In this document: piece after piece, positions 32,033 through 40,613 of the stretch
Numbering within the stretch: position 1 is the stretch's first letter
Layout: every line of letters starts with the position of its first letter
NCBI GenBank assembly: GCA_934552855.1
Contig: CAKTEU010000016.1
Span: forward strand, 1 to 43,785
DNA from: an uncultured Eubacteriales bacterium
GTDB taxonomy: Bacteria > Bacillota > Clostridia > Oscillospirales > Acutalibacteraceae
DNA: 43,785 nucleotides
Direction: 5' to 3'
Notes under the pieces: generated by a model
Database searches by the model: none
What the model was told of the DNA's origin: nothing
What the model saw: the letters and a program-made list of their open reading frames with translations, nothing else
Made by a program: the position numbers and the translations under genes

Positions 32033-32983
32033 TTATTCGTCTTCGGATCTAAGGTCAAGATCGAAAGAATGAAGCTTGTTGATAACTTCATCAAGCGACT
32101 TCTTTCCGAGGTTTCTGACTTTCATCATGTCCTCTTCGGTCTTTGTTGTAAGATCCTCCACAGTGTTGATTCCTGCACGCTTCAGGCAATTGAAAGAGCG
32201 CACGGACAAGTCAAGTTCCTCAATGGTCATCTCAAGGACCTTTTCCTTCGCGTCCTCGCCTTTGTCAACCATTATCTCGGTATTATATGCCTCTCCCGAC
32301 AGATCGCCGAAAAGAGCGAGATGTTCGTTGAGAAACTTGGCTCCGAGGGAAACCGCCTCTGTTGCAGAGATTGTTTTATTTGTCCAAACCTCAAGCGTAA
32401 GCTTGTCGAGGTCTGTAACCTGACCGACACGTGTGTTTTCAACTGTGTAATTAACCTTCAGCACCGGTGTGTAAATCGAATCAATTGCGATTACACCGAT
32501 CGCCGGCTGCATGAGCTTTTTGTTCTGCTCTGCCGAAACATATCCACGACCCTTGTCGCAGGTGATTTCCATGCTGACGTGAGCGTCCTTGTCAAGGGTG
32601 CAAATGTGGCTTTCCGGATTGAGAATTTCAACTTCTGAATCGCATTTGATGTCGCCTGCAACGACTTCACCTTCGCCCGAAGCGTCGATGTAAATCGTTT
32701 TCGGTCCGTCGGCGTGGATTTTGAGGATAACACGCTTGAGATTAAGAACGATCTCGGTAACGTCCTCTTTAACGCCGGGGATTGTTGAAAACTCGTGAAG
32801 GACTCCGTCAATCTTCACGCTTGTGATTGCATAGCCGGGAAGAGAAGAAAGAAGAATTCTTCTCAGGCTGCAACCGAGCGTGATGCCATAACCTCTTTCA
32901 AGAGGTTCAACAACAATCTTGCCGTAAGTTCCGTCCGGTGCGAGTTCAGCTGTTTCGATTCTGGGCTTTTCAATTCCTATCAT
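32033..32983 (-). CDS. rpoA: DNA-directed RNA polymerase subunit alpha
   Basis: 316 aa. The N-terminal dimerisation domain (about 1-230) begins MIGIEKPRIE and has LERGYGITLGCSLRRILLSS, the core assembly motif. The C-terminal domain (about 245-310), EELDLSVRSFNCLKRAGINT and VRNLGKKSLDEV, carries the helix-hairpin-helix that contacts UP-element DNA and activators. Lies between rpsD and rplQ in the usual Firmicutes order. Confidence 0.98.
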   Translation of the reverse strand: MIGIEKPRIETAELAPDGTYGKIVVEPLERGYGITLGCSLRRILLSSLPGYAITSVKIDGVLHEFSTIPGVKEDVTEIVLNLKRVILKIHADGPKTIYIDASGEGEVVAGDIKCDSEVEILNPESHICTLDKDAHVSMEITCDKGRGYVSAEQNKKLMQPAIGVIAIDSIYTPVLKVNYTVENTRVGQVTDLDKLTLEVWTNKTISATEAVSLGAKFLNEHLALFGDLSGEAYNTEIMVDKGEDAKEKVLEMTIEELDLSVRSFNCLKRAGINTVEDLTTKTEEDMMKVRNLGKKSLDEVINKLHSFDLDLRSEDE

Positions 32984-33032
32984 GCAAAACCCTCCTTATT
33001 CTGTTGTGGATGTGTGTTACGGTCAACGCCGA

Positions 33033-33659
33033 TTACTTAGAATAGAATTCGACGATGAGATGTTCTTCAACCGGTACTTCGATCTGCTCACGCTCCGGAA
33101 GAGCAACAACCTTAGCTGAAAGAGCTTCGGCATTGAGATCAAGCCAAGAAGGAACGGGTCTTGAAGCGTTTGCTTCGAGAACGGTTTTGAACTTTTCGCT
33201 GTCCTTGCTCTTGGATTTGATTGAAACAACGTCGCCGGCTTTAAGGAGATATGACGGGATATCAACTTTTTTGCCGTTAACTTCAAAATGACCGTGGGTA
33301 ACAAGCTGTCTTGCCTCCGCTCTGGACGAAGCCCAGCCGAGGGTATAAACAACGTTGTCAAGGCGGCTTTCGCAAATGCGAAGAAGGTTTTCACCGGTTA
33401 CGCCTGCCTTGCGTTCAGCCATAAGGAAATACTTGTGGAACTGTCCTTCCTGAATTCCGTAATAACGTCTTGCCTGCTGCTTTGCGCGAAGCTGAAGTCC
33501 GTATTCGGAGTTCTTGCTGCGGTTCTGACCGTGCTGGCCGGGGGCATATGAACGACGCTCAAAGGCACATTTGCCGGTATAGCATCTGTCGCCCTTCAAA
33601 AAGAGCTTCTTACCCTCGCGGCGGCACAGTTTGCATACTGCACCTGTATATCTTGCCAT
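33033..33659 (-). CDS. rpsD: 30S ribosomal protein S4 (zinc-binding form)
   Basis: 208 aa. Nucleates assembly of the 30S 5' domain and in many bacteria is an autogenous translational repressor. The N-terminus CKLCRREGKKLFLKGDRC continues to GKC, a four-cysteine zinc site, so this is the Cys+ paralogue. The S4 RNA-binding domain is SRLDNVVYTLGWASSRAEAR. In B. subtilis rpsD is elsewhere on the chromosome; here it is between rpsK and rpoA. Confidence 0.97.
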   Translation of the reverse strand: MARYTGAVCKLCRREGKKLFLKGDRCYTGKCAFERRSYAPGQHGQNRSKNSEYGLQLRAKQQARRYYGIQEGQFHKYFLMAERKAGVTGENLLRICESRLDNVVYTLGWASSRAEARQLVTHGHFEVNGKKVDIPSYLLKAGDVVSIKSKSKDSEKFKTVLEANASRPVPSWLDLNAEALSAKVVALPEREQIEVPVEEHLIVEFYSK

Positions 33660-33674
33660 TGAATTTACCTCCCG

Positions 33675-34079
33675 TTATACACGTCTTCTCTTGGGCGGGC
33701 GGCAGCCATTGTGAGGAATCGGAGTAACGTCTTTAATCATAGTTACGTCGAGTCCTGCGGTCTGCAAAGCTCTGATTGCGGCTTCACGGCCTGCACCCGG
33801 TCCTTTAACATATACTTCAACAGTTTTCATGCCGTGCTCCATTGCAGCCTTGGCAGCCGTTTCAGCGGCGGTCTGAGCAGCAAAGGGAGTTGATTTTTTT
33901 GAGCCTCTGAAGCCCATTTCGCCGGCACTTGCCCATGACACTGCGTTACCCTGAGTATCAGTGATGGTAACGATTGTGTTGTTGAAGGTGGATTGAATAT
34001 GGGCGGCGCCGCGCTCAATGTTCTTGCGCTCACGGCGACGACGAATGGTTGCAACTTTTTTTCCAACCTTAGCAGCCAT
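33675..34079 (-). CDS. rpsK: 30S ribosomal protein S11
   Basis: 134 aa. Platform protein contacting 16S rRNA near the mRNA exit. GAAHIQSTFNNTIVTITDTQ, YVKGPGAGREAAIRAL and DVTPIPHNGCRPPKRRRV are diagnostic. 20 nt after rpsM. Confidence 0.98.
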   Translation of the reverse strand: MAAKVGKKVATIRRRRERKNIERGAAHIQSTFNNTIVTITDTQGNAVSWASAGEMGFRGSKKSTPFAAQTAAETAAKAAMEHGMKTVEVYVKGPGAGREAAIRALQTAGLDVTMIKDVTPIPHNGCRPPKRRRV

Positions 34080-34099
34080 AATAGTCTCCTCCTTTTAAC

Positions 34100-34468
34100 T
34101 TATTTCTTCTTGTTAGCAATAGTCTTTTTGGGTCCCTTGCGTGTGCGGGCGTTTGTTTTTGAACGCTGACCTCTTACGGGAAGACCCTTTCTGTGACGAA
34201 CGCCGCGATAGCAGCCGATCTCGGTGAGTCTTTTAATGTCGAACGCAGTTTCTCTTCTGAGGTCACCTTCAACCTTAAGGTGATGGTCAATATACTCACG
34301 AAGCTTTGAAACGTCGTCTTCGGTCAGGTCTTTAACTCTTGTATCGGGGTTGATGCCTGTTGCAGCGATGATATCGTCTGCTGTTTTGCGACCGATTCCG
34401 AAAATATAAGTAAGAGCGATTTCAATTCTCTTTTCTCTCGGAAGGTCAACACCTGAAATACGAGCCAT
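34100..34468 (-). CDS. rpsM: 30S ribosomal protein S13
   Basis: 122 aa. Head protein that bridges to L5 of the large subunit and touches P-site tRNA. N-terminus MARISGVDLPREKRIEIALT with the helix-turn segment YIFGIGRKTADDIIAATGIN; basic tail with RHRKGLPVRGQRSKTNART. 36 nt after rpmJ. Confidence 0.98.
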   Translation of the reverse strand: MARISGVDLPREKRIEIALTYIFGIGRKTADDIIAATGINPDTRVKDLTEDDVSKLREYIDHHLKVEGDLRRETAFDIKRLTEIGCYRGVRHRKGLPVRGQRSKTNARTRKGPKKTIANKKK

Positions 34469-34504
34469 TTGTCAGTTACACCTCCAAATCTGGTTTAAGC
34501 GCCA

Positions 34505-34618
34505 TTAGCCCTGACGCTGCTTATGCTTGGGATTTTCGCAGATCACCATGATCTTTCCCTTGCGCTTGATAACTTTGCACTTCTCGCAAATTTTCTTTAC
34601 AGAAGGTCTGACTTTCAT
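34505..34618 (-). CDS. rpmJ: 50S ribosomal protein L36 (zinc-binding form)
   Basis: 37 aa, read directly from the minus strand: MKVRPSVKKICEKCKVIKRK... ending CENPKHKQRQG. The CxxC, Cys and His make the zinc ribbon of the C+ form. SD AAAGGAGG lies upstream of the ATG at 34618. Its upstream neighbour infA ends 256 nt away, much further than any other gap in this cluster. Confidence 0.97.
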   Translation of the reverse strand: MKVRPSVKKICEKCKVIKRKGKIMVICENPKHKQRQG

Positions 34619-34874
34619 TGTGAACTACCTCCTTTAAAAATTGAACCTGTCGGTTAATTATAATGCTTACATTGCAACCAATCTACGGAATACGTCCGAA
34701 AATCGGGAGCTGCGACCGATTTTTCGGTGGATTTGCGTTTATCGGCGAGCGGATTTTTTGTTCGGAGTGCATAAGGCTTTGCAGGCAATACTTTGTGTAT
34801 TGGCAAAAAGTATTGTGTGCTCCGGCGGAAAATACGCCGTTGAGGAACGTGAATACATCCGAAAAATTGGAAGC
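34619..34874 (-). ncRNA. Structured non-coding leader or intergenic element between infA and rpmJ
   Basis: 256 nt without a credible gene in an operon whose other gaps here are under 50 nt. On the minus strand I see a 9-bp perfect stem CAATACTTT (34815-34807) with AAAGTATTG (34794-34786), enclosed together with a TGCA/TGCA hairpin by GGAG/CTCC; a CGGCG/CGCCG hairpin just before; a stem CCGAAAAATCGG (34727-34716) with CCGATTTTCGG (34706-34696) with one bulge; and AACC/GGTT near the 3' end. A TATAAT about 45 nt before rpmJ could be an internal -10. No T-run follows the stems, so it is not a simple terminator. Open frames exist on both strands but lack SDs. Confidence 0.5.
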
Positions 34875-35093
34875 TTATTTAGATCTCCATGTGATGCGTC
34901 CCTTGGTCAGGTCGTATGGAGACATTTCGACCGTAACCTTGTCTCCGGGAAGAATGCGAATGTAATTCATTCGAAGCTTTCCGGAAATGTGGGCGAGAAT
35001 TTTGTGGCCGTTTGAAAGCTCAACCTGGAACGTTGCGTTCGGAAGAGCCTCAACAACGGTGCCTTCAATTTCAATCATATCCTGTTTTGACAT
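34875..35093 (-). CDS. infA: Translation initiation factor IF-1
   Basis: 72 aa, single OB fold that binds the A site of the 30S subunit during initiation. MSKQDMIEIEGTVVEALPNA, HKILAHISGKLRMNYIRILP and YDLTKGRITWRSK are diagnostic. SD upstream in the end of the KOW gene. It is the last gene before the unusual gap. Confidence 0.97.
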   Translation of the reverse strand: MSKQDMIEIEGTVVEALPNATFQVELSNGHKILAHISGKLRMNYIRILPGDKVTVEMSPYDLTKGRITWRSK

Positions 35094-35100
35094 AACTTTT

Positions 35101-35349
35101 CTACCTCTTCAAATCATTGAGTTGTTTGAGTGCTTTTCGCAATTTGCGATCAGTTTCCATTGAAGCCTCGTCAATGAACATAGGGGTAAATTCAACGTGG
35201 CGGAGGTTTTTGGCTTTTGCTCTTTCAAGCGGCCGTTCCTTTCCGTCGCAAAGAAAAACCCTTTTTCCTTCAAAGCGCACCGCCGCAAGCAGCCGTCCTT
35301 TGTCACGTCCTGCTTTTGACAGCACTACCTGCCCTTTTTTAAACTCCAT
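35101..35349 (-). CDS. KOW-domain RNA-binding protein (L14e-like)
   Basis: 82 aa. N-terminal KOW-type barrel MEFKKGQVVLSKAGRDKGRL, then FLCDGKERPLERAKAKNLRH, and a C-terminal basic helix TDRKLRKALKQLNDLKR. The same slot, between map and infA, holds a small KOW protein in B. subtilis and other Firmicutes (YbzG in my recollection), resembling archaeal/eukaryal L14e. The precise role is not known to me; ribosome association is likely from context. Starts 10 nt after map. Confidence 0.85.
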   Translation of the reverse strand: MEFKKGQVVLSKAGRDKGRLLAAVRFEGKRVFLCDGKERPLERAKAKNLRHVEFTPMFIDEASMETDRKLRKALKQLNDLKR

Positions 35350-35359
35350 CGGGCGAACC

Positions 35360-36109
35360 TCATTCTTTCGTGAGGATCACCGGGCCGTCCTTTGTGATGG
35401 CAACGGTGTTTTCAAAGTGGGCTGAAAGCTTTCCGTCGGCGGTTTTAACAGTCCAGCCGTCTGAAAGCCTTTTAATAGCTTTTGTGCCTTGATTGATCAT
35501 CGGCTCAATGGCGATTGTCATGCCCGGTAACAGGCGAACGCCCCGGCCGGCTGTTCCGTAATTCGGAACGGCGGGATCTTCATGAAGTTCTTTTCCAACT
35601 CCGTGACCCGTGTACTCACGCACAACGGAAAATCCCCTTTCCTCGCAATAGCGTTGAACACACGAACCTATATCGCCGATTTTTCCGCCCGGAACCGCAA
35701 CCTTAATTGCCTCATAAAGGCTTTCTCTGGTTACGTCAATCAGCCGCTGTGCCTCTTCGGAAATTTTTCCGCAGGCAAATGTGGCGGCGTTGTCGCCGTT
35801 ATAGCCGTGAATTTTTGCTCCGAGGTCGATACTTACGATGTCGCCCTCTTTAAGGATACGCTTTTTGCTTGGAATGCCGTGAATTACTTCATCGTTTACG
35901 GAAATGCATGCGGTAGCAGGAAAGCCGTATAAATGCAGGAAGTTGGGTTCTGCACCCTGACTTTTGATGTATTCATAAGCTATGCGGTCAATCTCGGCGG
36001 TTGAAATGCCGGGCTTTACCGCTTCCCCTGCCACTCTCAGTGCTCCAGCCGAAATTCGGCAGGCTTCTTTCATGAGCGAAAGCTCACGAGTTGTTTTGAG
36101 CACGATCAT
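35360..36109 (-). CDS. map: Methionine aminopeptidase, type I
   Basis: 249 aa. Removes the initiator Met from new proteins. The five metal ligands are visible in order: Asp in SIDLGAKIHGYNGDN (two Asp), His in YTGHGVGKELHEDP, Glu in IAIEPMI and Glu in HFENTVAI. No N-terminal zinc-finger extension. Two nt after adk. Confidence 0.97.
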   Translation of the reverse strand: MIVLKTTRELSLMKEACRISAGALRVAGEAVKPGISTAEIDRIAYEYIKSQGAEPNFLHLYGFPATACISVNDEVIHGIPSKKRILKEGDIVSIDLGAKIHGYNGDNAATFACGKISEEAQRLIDVTRESLYEAIKVAVPGGKIGDIGSCVQRYCEERGFSVVREYTGHGVGKELHEDPAVPNYGTAGRGVRLLPGMTIAIEPMINQGTKAIKRLSDGWTVKTADGKLSAHFENTVAITKDGPVILTKE

Positions 36110-36111
36110 GC

Positions 36112-36744
36112 TTAATCCTCCAATGCCTTGAGGGTGAGTGCGGTTGTGTCTGCAACCTCCTCCTGTCCCTCAACAACAGTAAGCTTGTTCTTATTTTTGT
36201 AAAACTCAACGAGCGGTTCTGTCTGCTCGTGATAAACCTTCAAACGTTCAAGGATTGTTTCTTCCTTGTCGTCTGAACGCTGAACAAGCTGTGTGCCGCA
36301 GTGGTTGCAAACGCCGTCCTTTTCCGGCTTCTTATAAAGAAGATGATAGGAAGCGCCGCAGCCGCCGCAGACTCTGCGTCCGGAAAGCCTTTGAACGATT
36401 TTTTCATCGGGAACCTGAATATCGATAACTTTGTCGATTACAATTCCCATGTCATCAAGAGCCTGTGCCTGGGGCACGGTTCTCGGAAAACCGTCAAGGA
36501 TAAATCCGTTTTTGCAGTCGTCTTCTTTAAGCCTTTCCCTGACGATGCCGATTACAACATCGTCGGGAACAAGCAGACCTTTGTCAATGAATTCCTTTGC
36601 TTTAATACCCATTTCCGTTTGTGCCTTGAGTGCCGCACGGATGATATTGCCTGTTGATATGGTCGGGATCGAAAGATGCTCGGAGATTACTTCTGCCTGA
36701 GTGCCTTTTCCGGCTCCCGGCGCGCCCAATAATATAAGCTTCAT
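36112..36744 (-). CDS. adk: Adenylate kinase (zinc-lid form)
   Basis: 210 aa. Converts ATP plus AMP to two ADP. P-loop GAPGAGKGTQ at 7-16, GFPRTVPQAQALD. The lid region has CGGCG followed about 18 residues later by CNHCG, a Cys4 zinc site as in many Gram-positive long-form kinases. Located between secY and map. Confidence 0.98.
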   Translation of the reverse strand: MKLILLGAPGAGKGTQAEVISEHLSIPTISTGNIIRAALKAQTEMGIKAKEFIDKGLLVPDDVVIGIVRERLKEDDCKNGFILDGFPRTVPQAQALDDMGIVIDKVIDIQVPDEKIVQRLSGRRVCGGCGASYHLLYKKPEKDGVCNHCGTQLVQRSDDKEETILERLKVYHEQTEPLVEFYKNKNKLTVVEGQEEVADTTALTLKALED

Positions 36745-36765
36745 CAGGTATCACCTCAATAAGTA

Positions 36766-38082
36766 TTAATCAAGGAAGCCCTTGTAATGTCTCATCATCA
36801 TCTGGCTTTCAAGCTGCTTAACGGTTTCAAGCGCAACACCGACAACGATGATGAGTGAAGTACCGCCGAGCGAAAGAGCCATCGGCTTGTTGATGAGCTT
36901 TGTGAAGATCGTCAAGATGTTCGGGAAAAGCGCAACAACCGAAAGGAGAAGCGCACCGAGAAGGGTGATTCTTGAAAGGATCTTCTTGATATAATCGGAA
37001 GTCGGTTTGCCCGGACGGATACCCGGAATCATACCGCTGTTCTTTCTGATGTTGTTTGCCATCTCAACCGGATTATACTGAATGCTTGCATAGAAGTATG
37101 CAAAGAACAGGATAAGAAGGAAGTAGATGATTGCATAGAACCAATGGTCCGTTGAGAACATATTGAAGAACGTCTTCCATCCGCCTGTGATTTTGTCTTC
37201 TGAAATGAAGAGCTGAATCGTTGCGGGGAGCGAAAGAATTGAGGAAGCGAAGATAACGGGAAGAACGCCTGACATATTGACCTTGATGGGGATATGTGTG
37301 CTCTGGCCGCCGTACATCTTTCTGCCAACAACTCTTTTTGCGTACTGAACGGGAATTCTGCGTTCCGCATTGTCCATCCAAACGATGTATGCAATCATCG
37401 CAATGAGGAAAACGATAACTATCGGAACAAGAGCGAAGTATGCGCCGCCCATTGTGAGGTAGCTGTACATCTGAACGCAGAGGGTAGGCATACGTGCAAC
37501 GATGCCTGCGAAAAGGATAATGGAAACACCGTTTCCGATACCCTTATCGTTAACCTGCTCGCCGAGCCACATGATGAATGCGGAACCGGCGGTCAGAACA
37601 AGAATAACAACAAGACCCTGAAGGACTGCCGAAATACCGGTGAAAAGTTCGCCGGAAGCGTCCTTAACAACATATCCCTTTGCACGGAGATAAATGAAGT
37701 ATGCAGTTGACTGCATAAGAGCAAGAGCGATTGTTGTATATCTTGTGATGGTTGCCATCTTCTTTCTGCCTTCTTCGCCCTCTTTTGAAAGTTTTTCAAG
37801 AGCGGGGATTGCAACGGCAAGAAGTTGGATAATAATTGAACTGTTGATGTAAGGTGTAACACCCATTGCGAAAATTGTTCCGTAGTTGAATGCGTCACCT
37901 GTCATCATGTTGAGGTAGTTCATGAAGGACTCGCTGCCTTCGGGTGTGATTCCGGTCGTGATTTCTGTGAACGGAACGGGAATAGCAGCACCGATCCTGA
38001 AGATCAATACTATAAGCGCCGTGAAAAGCATTTTCTTTCTGAGATCTGCAATTTTCCAAGCATTTATAAATGTACTAATCAT
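36766..38082 (-). CDS. secY: Preprotein translocase subunit SecY
   Basis: 438 aa, ten membrane helices; the protein-conducting channel with SecE and SecG. Begins MISTFINAWKIADLRKKMLF. GVTPYINSSIIIQLL (plug/TM2 region) and the cytosolic loop GIRPGKPTSDYIKKIL, which docks ribosome and SecA, are visible. Its SD (GAGGTGATC) is inside the end of rplO, 1 nt from that stop, so the two are translationally coupled. Confidence 0.98.
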   Translation of the reverse strand: MISTFINAWKIADLRKKMLFTALIVLIFRIGAAIPVPFTEITTGITPEGSESFMNYLNMMTGDAFNYGTIFAMGVTPYINSSIIIQLLAVAIPALEKLSKEGEEGRKKMATITRYTTIALALMQSTAYFIYLRAKGYVVKDASGELFTGISAVLQGLVVILVLTAGSAFIMWLGEQVNDKGIGNGVSIILFAGIVARMPTLCVQMYSYLTMGGAYFALVPIVIVFLIAMIAYIVWMDNAERRIPVQYAKRVVGRKMYGGQSTHIPIKVNMSGVLPVIFASSILSLPATIQLFISEDKITGGWKTFFNMFSTDHWFYAIIYFLLILFFAYFYASIQYNPVEMANNIRKNSGMIPGIRPGKPTSDYIKKILSRITLLGALLLSVVALFPNILTIFTKLINKPMALSLGGTSLIIVVGVALETVKQLESQMMMRHYKGFLD

Positions 38083-38083
38083 C

Positions 38084-38527
38084 TCAGATCACCTCGGCCT
38101 TTCCTCCGGCCGCCTCGATCTTCTGCTTAGCTGATTCGCTGAAAGCATTTGCCTGAACGGTGAGAGCCTTGGAAAGCTCGCCGTTTCCGAGAACCTTTAC
38201 GCCGCCAAGAACCTTTTTGACAAGTCCCTTTGAAAGGAGAGCGTCAATTGTTACTGTTTCGCCGGCTTCAAAAGCCTTGTCGAGTGCTGACAAATTGACG
38301 ATTGCCATTTCGGTTCTGAAAATATTGTTGAAACCTCTTTTGGGAAGTCTTCTCTGGAGGGGCATCTGGCCGCCTTCAAAACCGGGACGCATTCCGCGGC
38401 CTGCTCTGGCCTTTTGACCCTTGTGACCTTTACCGGCGGTTTTACCCTGACCGGAGCCTGCGCCTCGTCCGATTCTCTTGCGAGCCTTTGTTGAGCCGGC
38501 AGCAGGTGAAAGTTCGTGCAATTTCAT
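38084..38527 (-). CDS. rplO: 50S ribosomal protein L15
   Basis: 147 aa from the ATG at 38527, after AAGGAGG; an upstream in-frame GTG at 38536 is part of the SD. MKLHELSPAAGSTKARKRIG and the Gly/Lys-rich GRGAGSGQGKTAGKGHKGQK are the family N-terminus; the C-terminus folds on domain II/V rRNA. Confidence 0.98.
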   Translation of the reverse strand: MKLHELSPAAGSTKARKRIGRGAGSGQGKTAGKGHKGQKARAGRGMRPGFEGGQMPLQRRLPKRGFNNIFRTEMAIVNLSALDKAFEAGETVTIDALLSKGLVKKVLGGVKVLGNGELSKALTVQANAFSESAKQKIEAAGGKAEVI

Positions 38528-38545
38528 TTTTCGCACCTCCTTGCT

Positions 38546-38719
38546 TTATGCTTCGGTAACCTCGATAAGGTGAGCAATTTTTCTAACCTTACCTTGAGTC
38601 TGTGGGTTATTCGGCTGAGTAGCCTCGTCCCCGATTTTGCGAAGACCGAGAGCATGGGCGGTAGCAATCTGATCTTTCTTTGAGCCGATAAGACTTCTTA
38701 CAAGCTTAACTTTAATCAT
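38546..38719 (-). CDS. rpmD: 50S ribosomal protein L30
   Basis: 57 aa, read from the minus strand: begins MIKVKLVRSLIGSKKDQIAT, contains HALGLRKIGD and ends KIAHLIEVTEA. The small ferredoxin-like fold and the slot between rpsE and rplO fix the identity. SD GGAGG upstream of the ATG at 38719. Confidence 0.97.
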   Translation of the reverse strand: MIKVKLVRSLIGSKKDQIATAHALGLRKIGDEATQPNNPQTQGKVRKIAHLIEVTEA

Positions 38720-38732
38720 TGTTACGCCCTCC

Positions 38733-39233
38733 TTAACCTAAAATTTCCTGAGCGGTCTTTCCGCGAACAGCCGCAACTTCTTCAACGTTGCGAAGCTTTG
38801 AAAGGCCGTCAAGTGTTGCTCTTACGACATTGCAGGGGTTGTTTGAACGAAGAGCCTTTGTACGAATGTCCTTGATTCCGACTGTTTCAACAACAGCACG
38901 AACGGGACCGCCGGCAATAACGCCGGTACCGGGTGCAGCAGGCTTGAGAAGAACAACGCCTGCGCCGAACTTACCGATGATCTCATGGGGAATTGTTGAA
39001 CCCTTGAGGGCAACCTTCATGAGATTCTTTTTCGCGTCTTCGATACCCTTGCGGATTGCGTCGGGAACTTCGCCCGATTTTCCGAGACCGAAGCCGATCG
39101 TTCCGTTTCCGTCACCGACAACTACAAGAGCTGCGAACTTGAAGATACGACCGCCCTTAACGGTTTTGGAAACACGGTTGATGGCAACAACGCGCTCTGT
39201 AAGTTCATAAGCCGATGCATCAATCTTATTCAT
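38733..39233 (-). CDS. rpsE: 30S ribosomal protein S5
   Basis: 166 aa. Helps decoding fidelity and mRNA unwinding at the entry channel. NRVSKTVKGGRIFKFAALVV with the glycine loop, GFGLGKSGEVPDAIRKG, and the C-terminal domain GPVRAVVETVGIKDIRTKAL. 19 nt after rplR. Confidence 0.98.
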   Translation of the reverse strand: MNKIDASAYELTERVVAINRVSKTVKGGRIFKFAALVVVGDGNGTIGFGLGKSGEVPDAIRKGIEDAKKNLMKVALKGSTIPHEIIGKFGAGVVLLKPAAPGTGVIAGGPVRAVVETVGIKDIRTKALRSNNPCNVVRATLDGLSKLRNVEEVAAVRGKTAQEILG

Positions 39234-39252
39234 AAATCAATATCCTCCTTGC

Positions 39253-39609
39253 TTAGAACTTCAGGCCGCCGGCACGAGCGCCGTCTGCGAGTGCCTGAAC
39301 ACGACCGTGGTATACATAACCGCCTCTGTCAAAGACACACTCGGTGATGCCTTTTTCAGCGGCACGCTTTGCAAGAAGCTCGCCAACCTTGGTTGCTGCT
39401 TCTTTGTTTCCGCCGTACTCAAATTCCTTTTCCACTGTTGCTGCCGAAGCAAGGGTAACACCCTGAACATCGTCAACAAGCTGTGCATAGATGTGGTTGA
39501 GTGAACGGTAAACGCTCAGACGCGGACAAGCCGCAGTACCGCTGATCTTAGCGCGTACTCTTTTGCGTCTTTTAAGTCTTGCTTTATTGCTGTCTTTTTT
39601 GCTGACCAT
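39253..39609 (-). CDS. rplR: 50S ribosomal protein L18
   Basis: 118 aa, 5S rRNA-binding protein of the central protuberance. Basic N-terminus KKDSNKARLKRRKRVRAKIS; RLSVYRSLNHIYAQLVDD; C-terminal FDRGGYVYHGRVQALADGAR. Confidence 0.98.
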   Translation of the reverse strand: MVSKKDSNKARLKRRKRVRAKISGTAACPRLSVYRSLNHIYAQLVDDVQGVTLASAATVEKEFEYGGNKEAATKVGELLAKRAAEKGITECVFDRGGYVYHGRVQALADGARAGGLKF

Positions 39610-39633
39610 AGAAATTTCACTCCTTTACCAATC

Positions 39634-40176
39634 TTATTTACCCTTACCGGCTTTACCTTCTTTGCGGCGGATATGCTCTGAAGCATATTTAATTCCCTTG
39701 CCCTTGTAAGGCTCCGGCGGACGCTTTTCGCGAACTTCTGCGGCAAACTGACCAACCTTTTGCTTGTCTGCGCCGTGAATGATGATTTTGTTGGGAGCGG
39801 GAACTTCGATTGTGATGCCGTCTTTTTCGGGCATTACAACGTCATGTGAGTAACCGATCTTCATAACAAGGTCGGTGCCCTTCTTTTCCGCACGGTAACC
39901 GATACCGTTGATTTCAAGTTCCTTCTGGAATCCCTTTGAAACACCCTCAACCATGTTTGCGATAAGTGTGCGGGTAAGACCGTGAAGTGATCTGTATTCC
40001 TTATTGTCGTTCGGACGTGCAACGATGATTTCGTCGCCTTCCTTTGTTATGGACATATTTTCATGAACGGTGTGGGTAAGAGTACCCTTTGCGCCCTTAA
40101 CGGTGATGGTGCTGCCGTCGATTGTTACGTCTACTCCTGCGGGAATAGCGACGGGTTTTCTTCCTATACGTGACAT
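39634..40176 (-). CDS. rplF: 50S ribosomal protein L6
   Basis: 180 aa; two repeated domains near the factor-binding site. N-terminus MSRIGRKPVAIPAGVDVTID; signature PEPYKGKGIKYASEHIRRKE near the end; short basic tail GKAGKGK. Confidence 0.98.
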   Translation of the reverse strand: MSRIGRKPVAIPAGVDVTIDGSTITVKGAKGTLTHTVHENMSITKEGDEIIVARPNDNKEYRSLHGLTRTLIANMVEGVSKGFQKELEINGIGYRAEKKGTDLVMKIGYSHDVVMPEKDGITIEVPAPNKIIIHGADKQKVGQFAAEVREKRPPEPYKGKGIKYASEHIRRKEGKAGKGK

Positions 40177-40188
40177 CTCGGCACCCCC

Positions 40189-40587
40189 TTACCAAATGAA
40201 CGCAAGGACCTCGCCGCCAACGTTGGCTTTGCGGGCTTCCTTGTCGGTCATGATACCCTTTGAAGTTGAAAGGATCGCAATACCGAGACCCTTCATAACT
40301 TTGGGCATATCCTCACAGCTTGTGTAAATTCTGAGGCCGGGCTTTGAAACTCTTCTGAGACCGGTGATAACACGGGTCTTGCCGGGGCCGTACTTAAGCT
40401 GAACGTCCATAATTCCCTGCTTACCGTCTTCTTCAACGGTGAAGCTTTTGATGTATCCTTCATCCACAAGAATCTGAGCAATTGCCTTCTTGGTGTTGGA
40501 TGCAGGAATTTTAACTGAATCGTGTTTAGCTGCGCTTGCGTTACGGATTCTCGTAAGCATATCAGCGATTGCGTCTGTTACTTGCAT
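40189..40587 (-). CDS. rpsH: 30S ribosomal protein S8
   Basis: 132 aa from the ATG at 40587 (AAGGAGG upstream); the longer frame to 40683 overlaps rpsN and is rejected. Binds 16S helix 21; the spc-operon repressor in E. coli. MQVTDAIADMLTRIRNASAA; C-terminal GIAILSTSKGIMTDKEARKA and VGGEVLAFIW. Confidence 0.98.
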   Translation of the reverse strand: MQVTDAIADMLTRIRNASAAKHDSVKIPASNTKKAIAQILVDEGYIKSFTVEEDGKQGIMDVQLKYGPGKTRVITGLRRVSKPGLRIYTSCEDMPKVMKGLGIAILSTSKGIMTDKEARKANVGGEVLAFIW

Positions 40588-40613
40588 TATTCCTTTACCT
40601 CCTTGACAATTAC

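Noticed and set aside
34641..35015. Plus-strand open frame of 124 codons over the infA-rpmJ gap, and a minus-strand open frame without ATG over the same stretch
   Set aside because: The plus frame runs antisense into infA, neither has a ribosome-binding site, and the region is full of inverted repeats.
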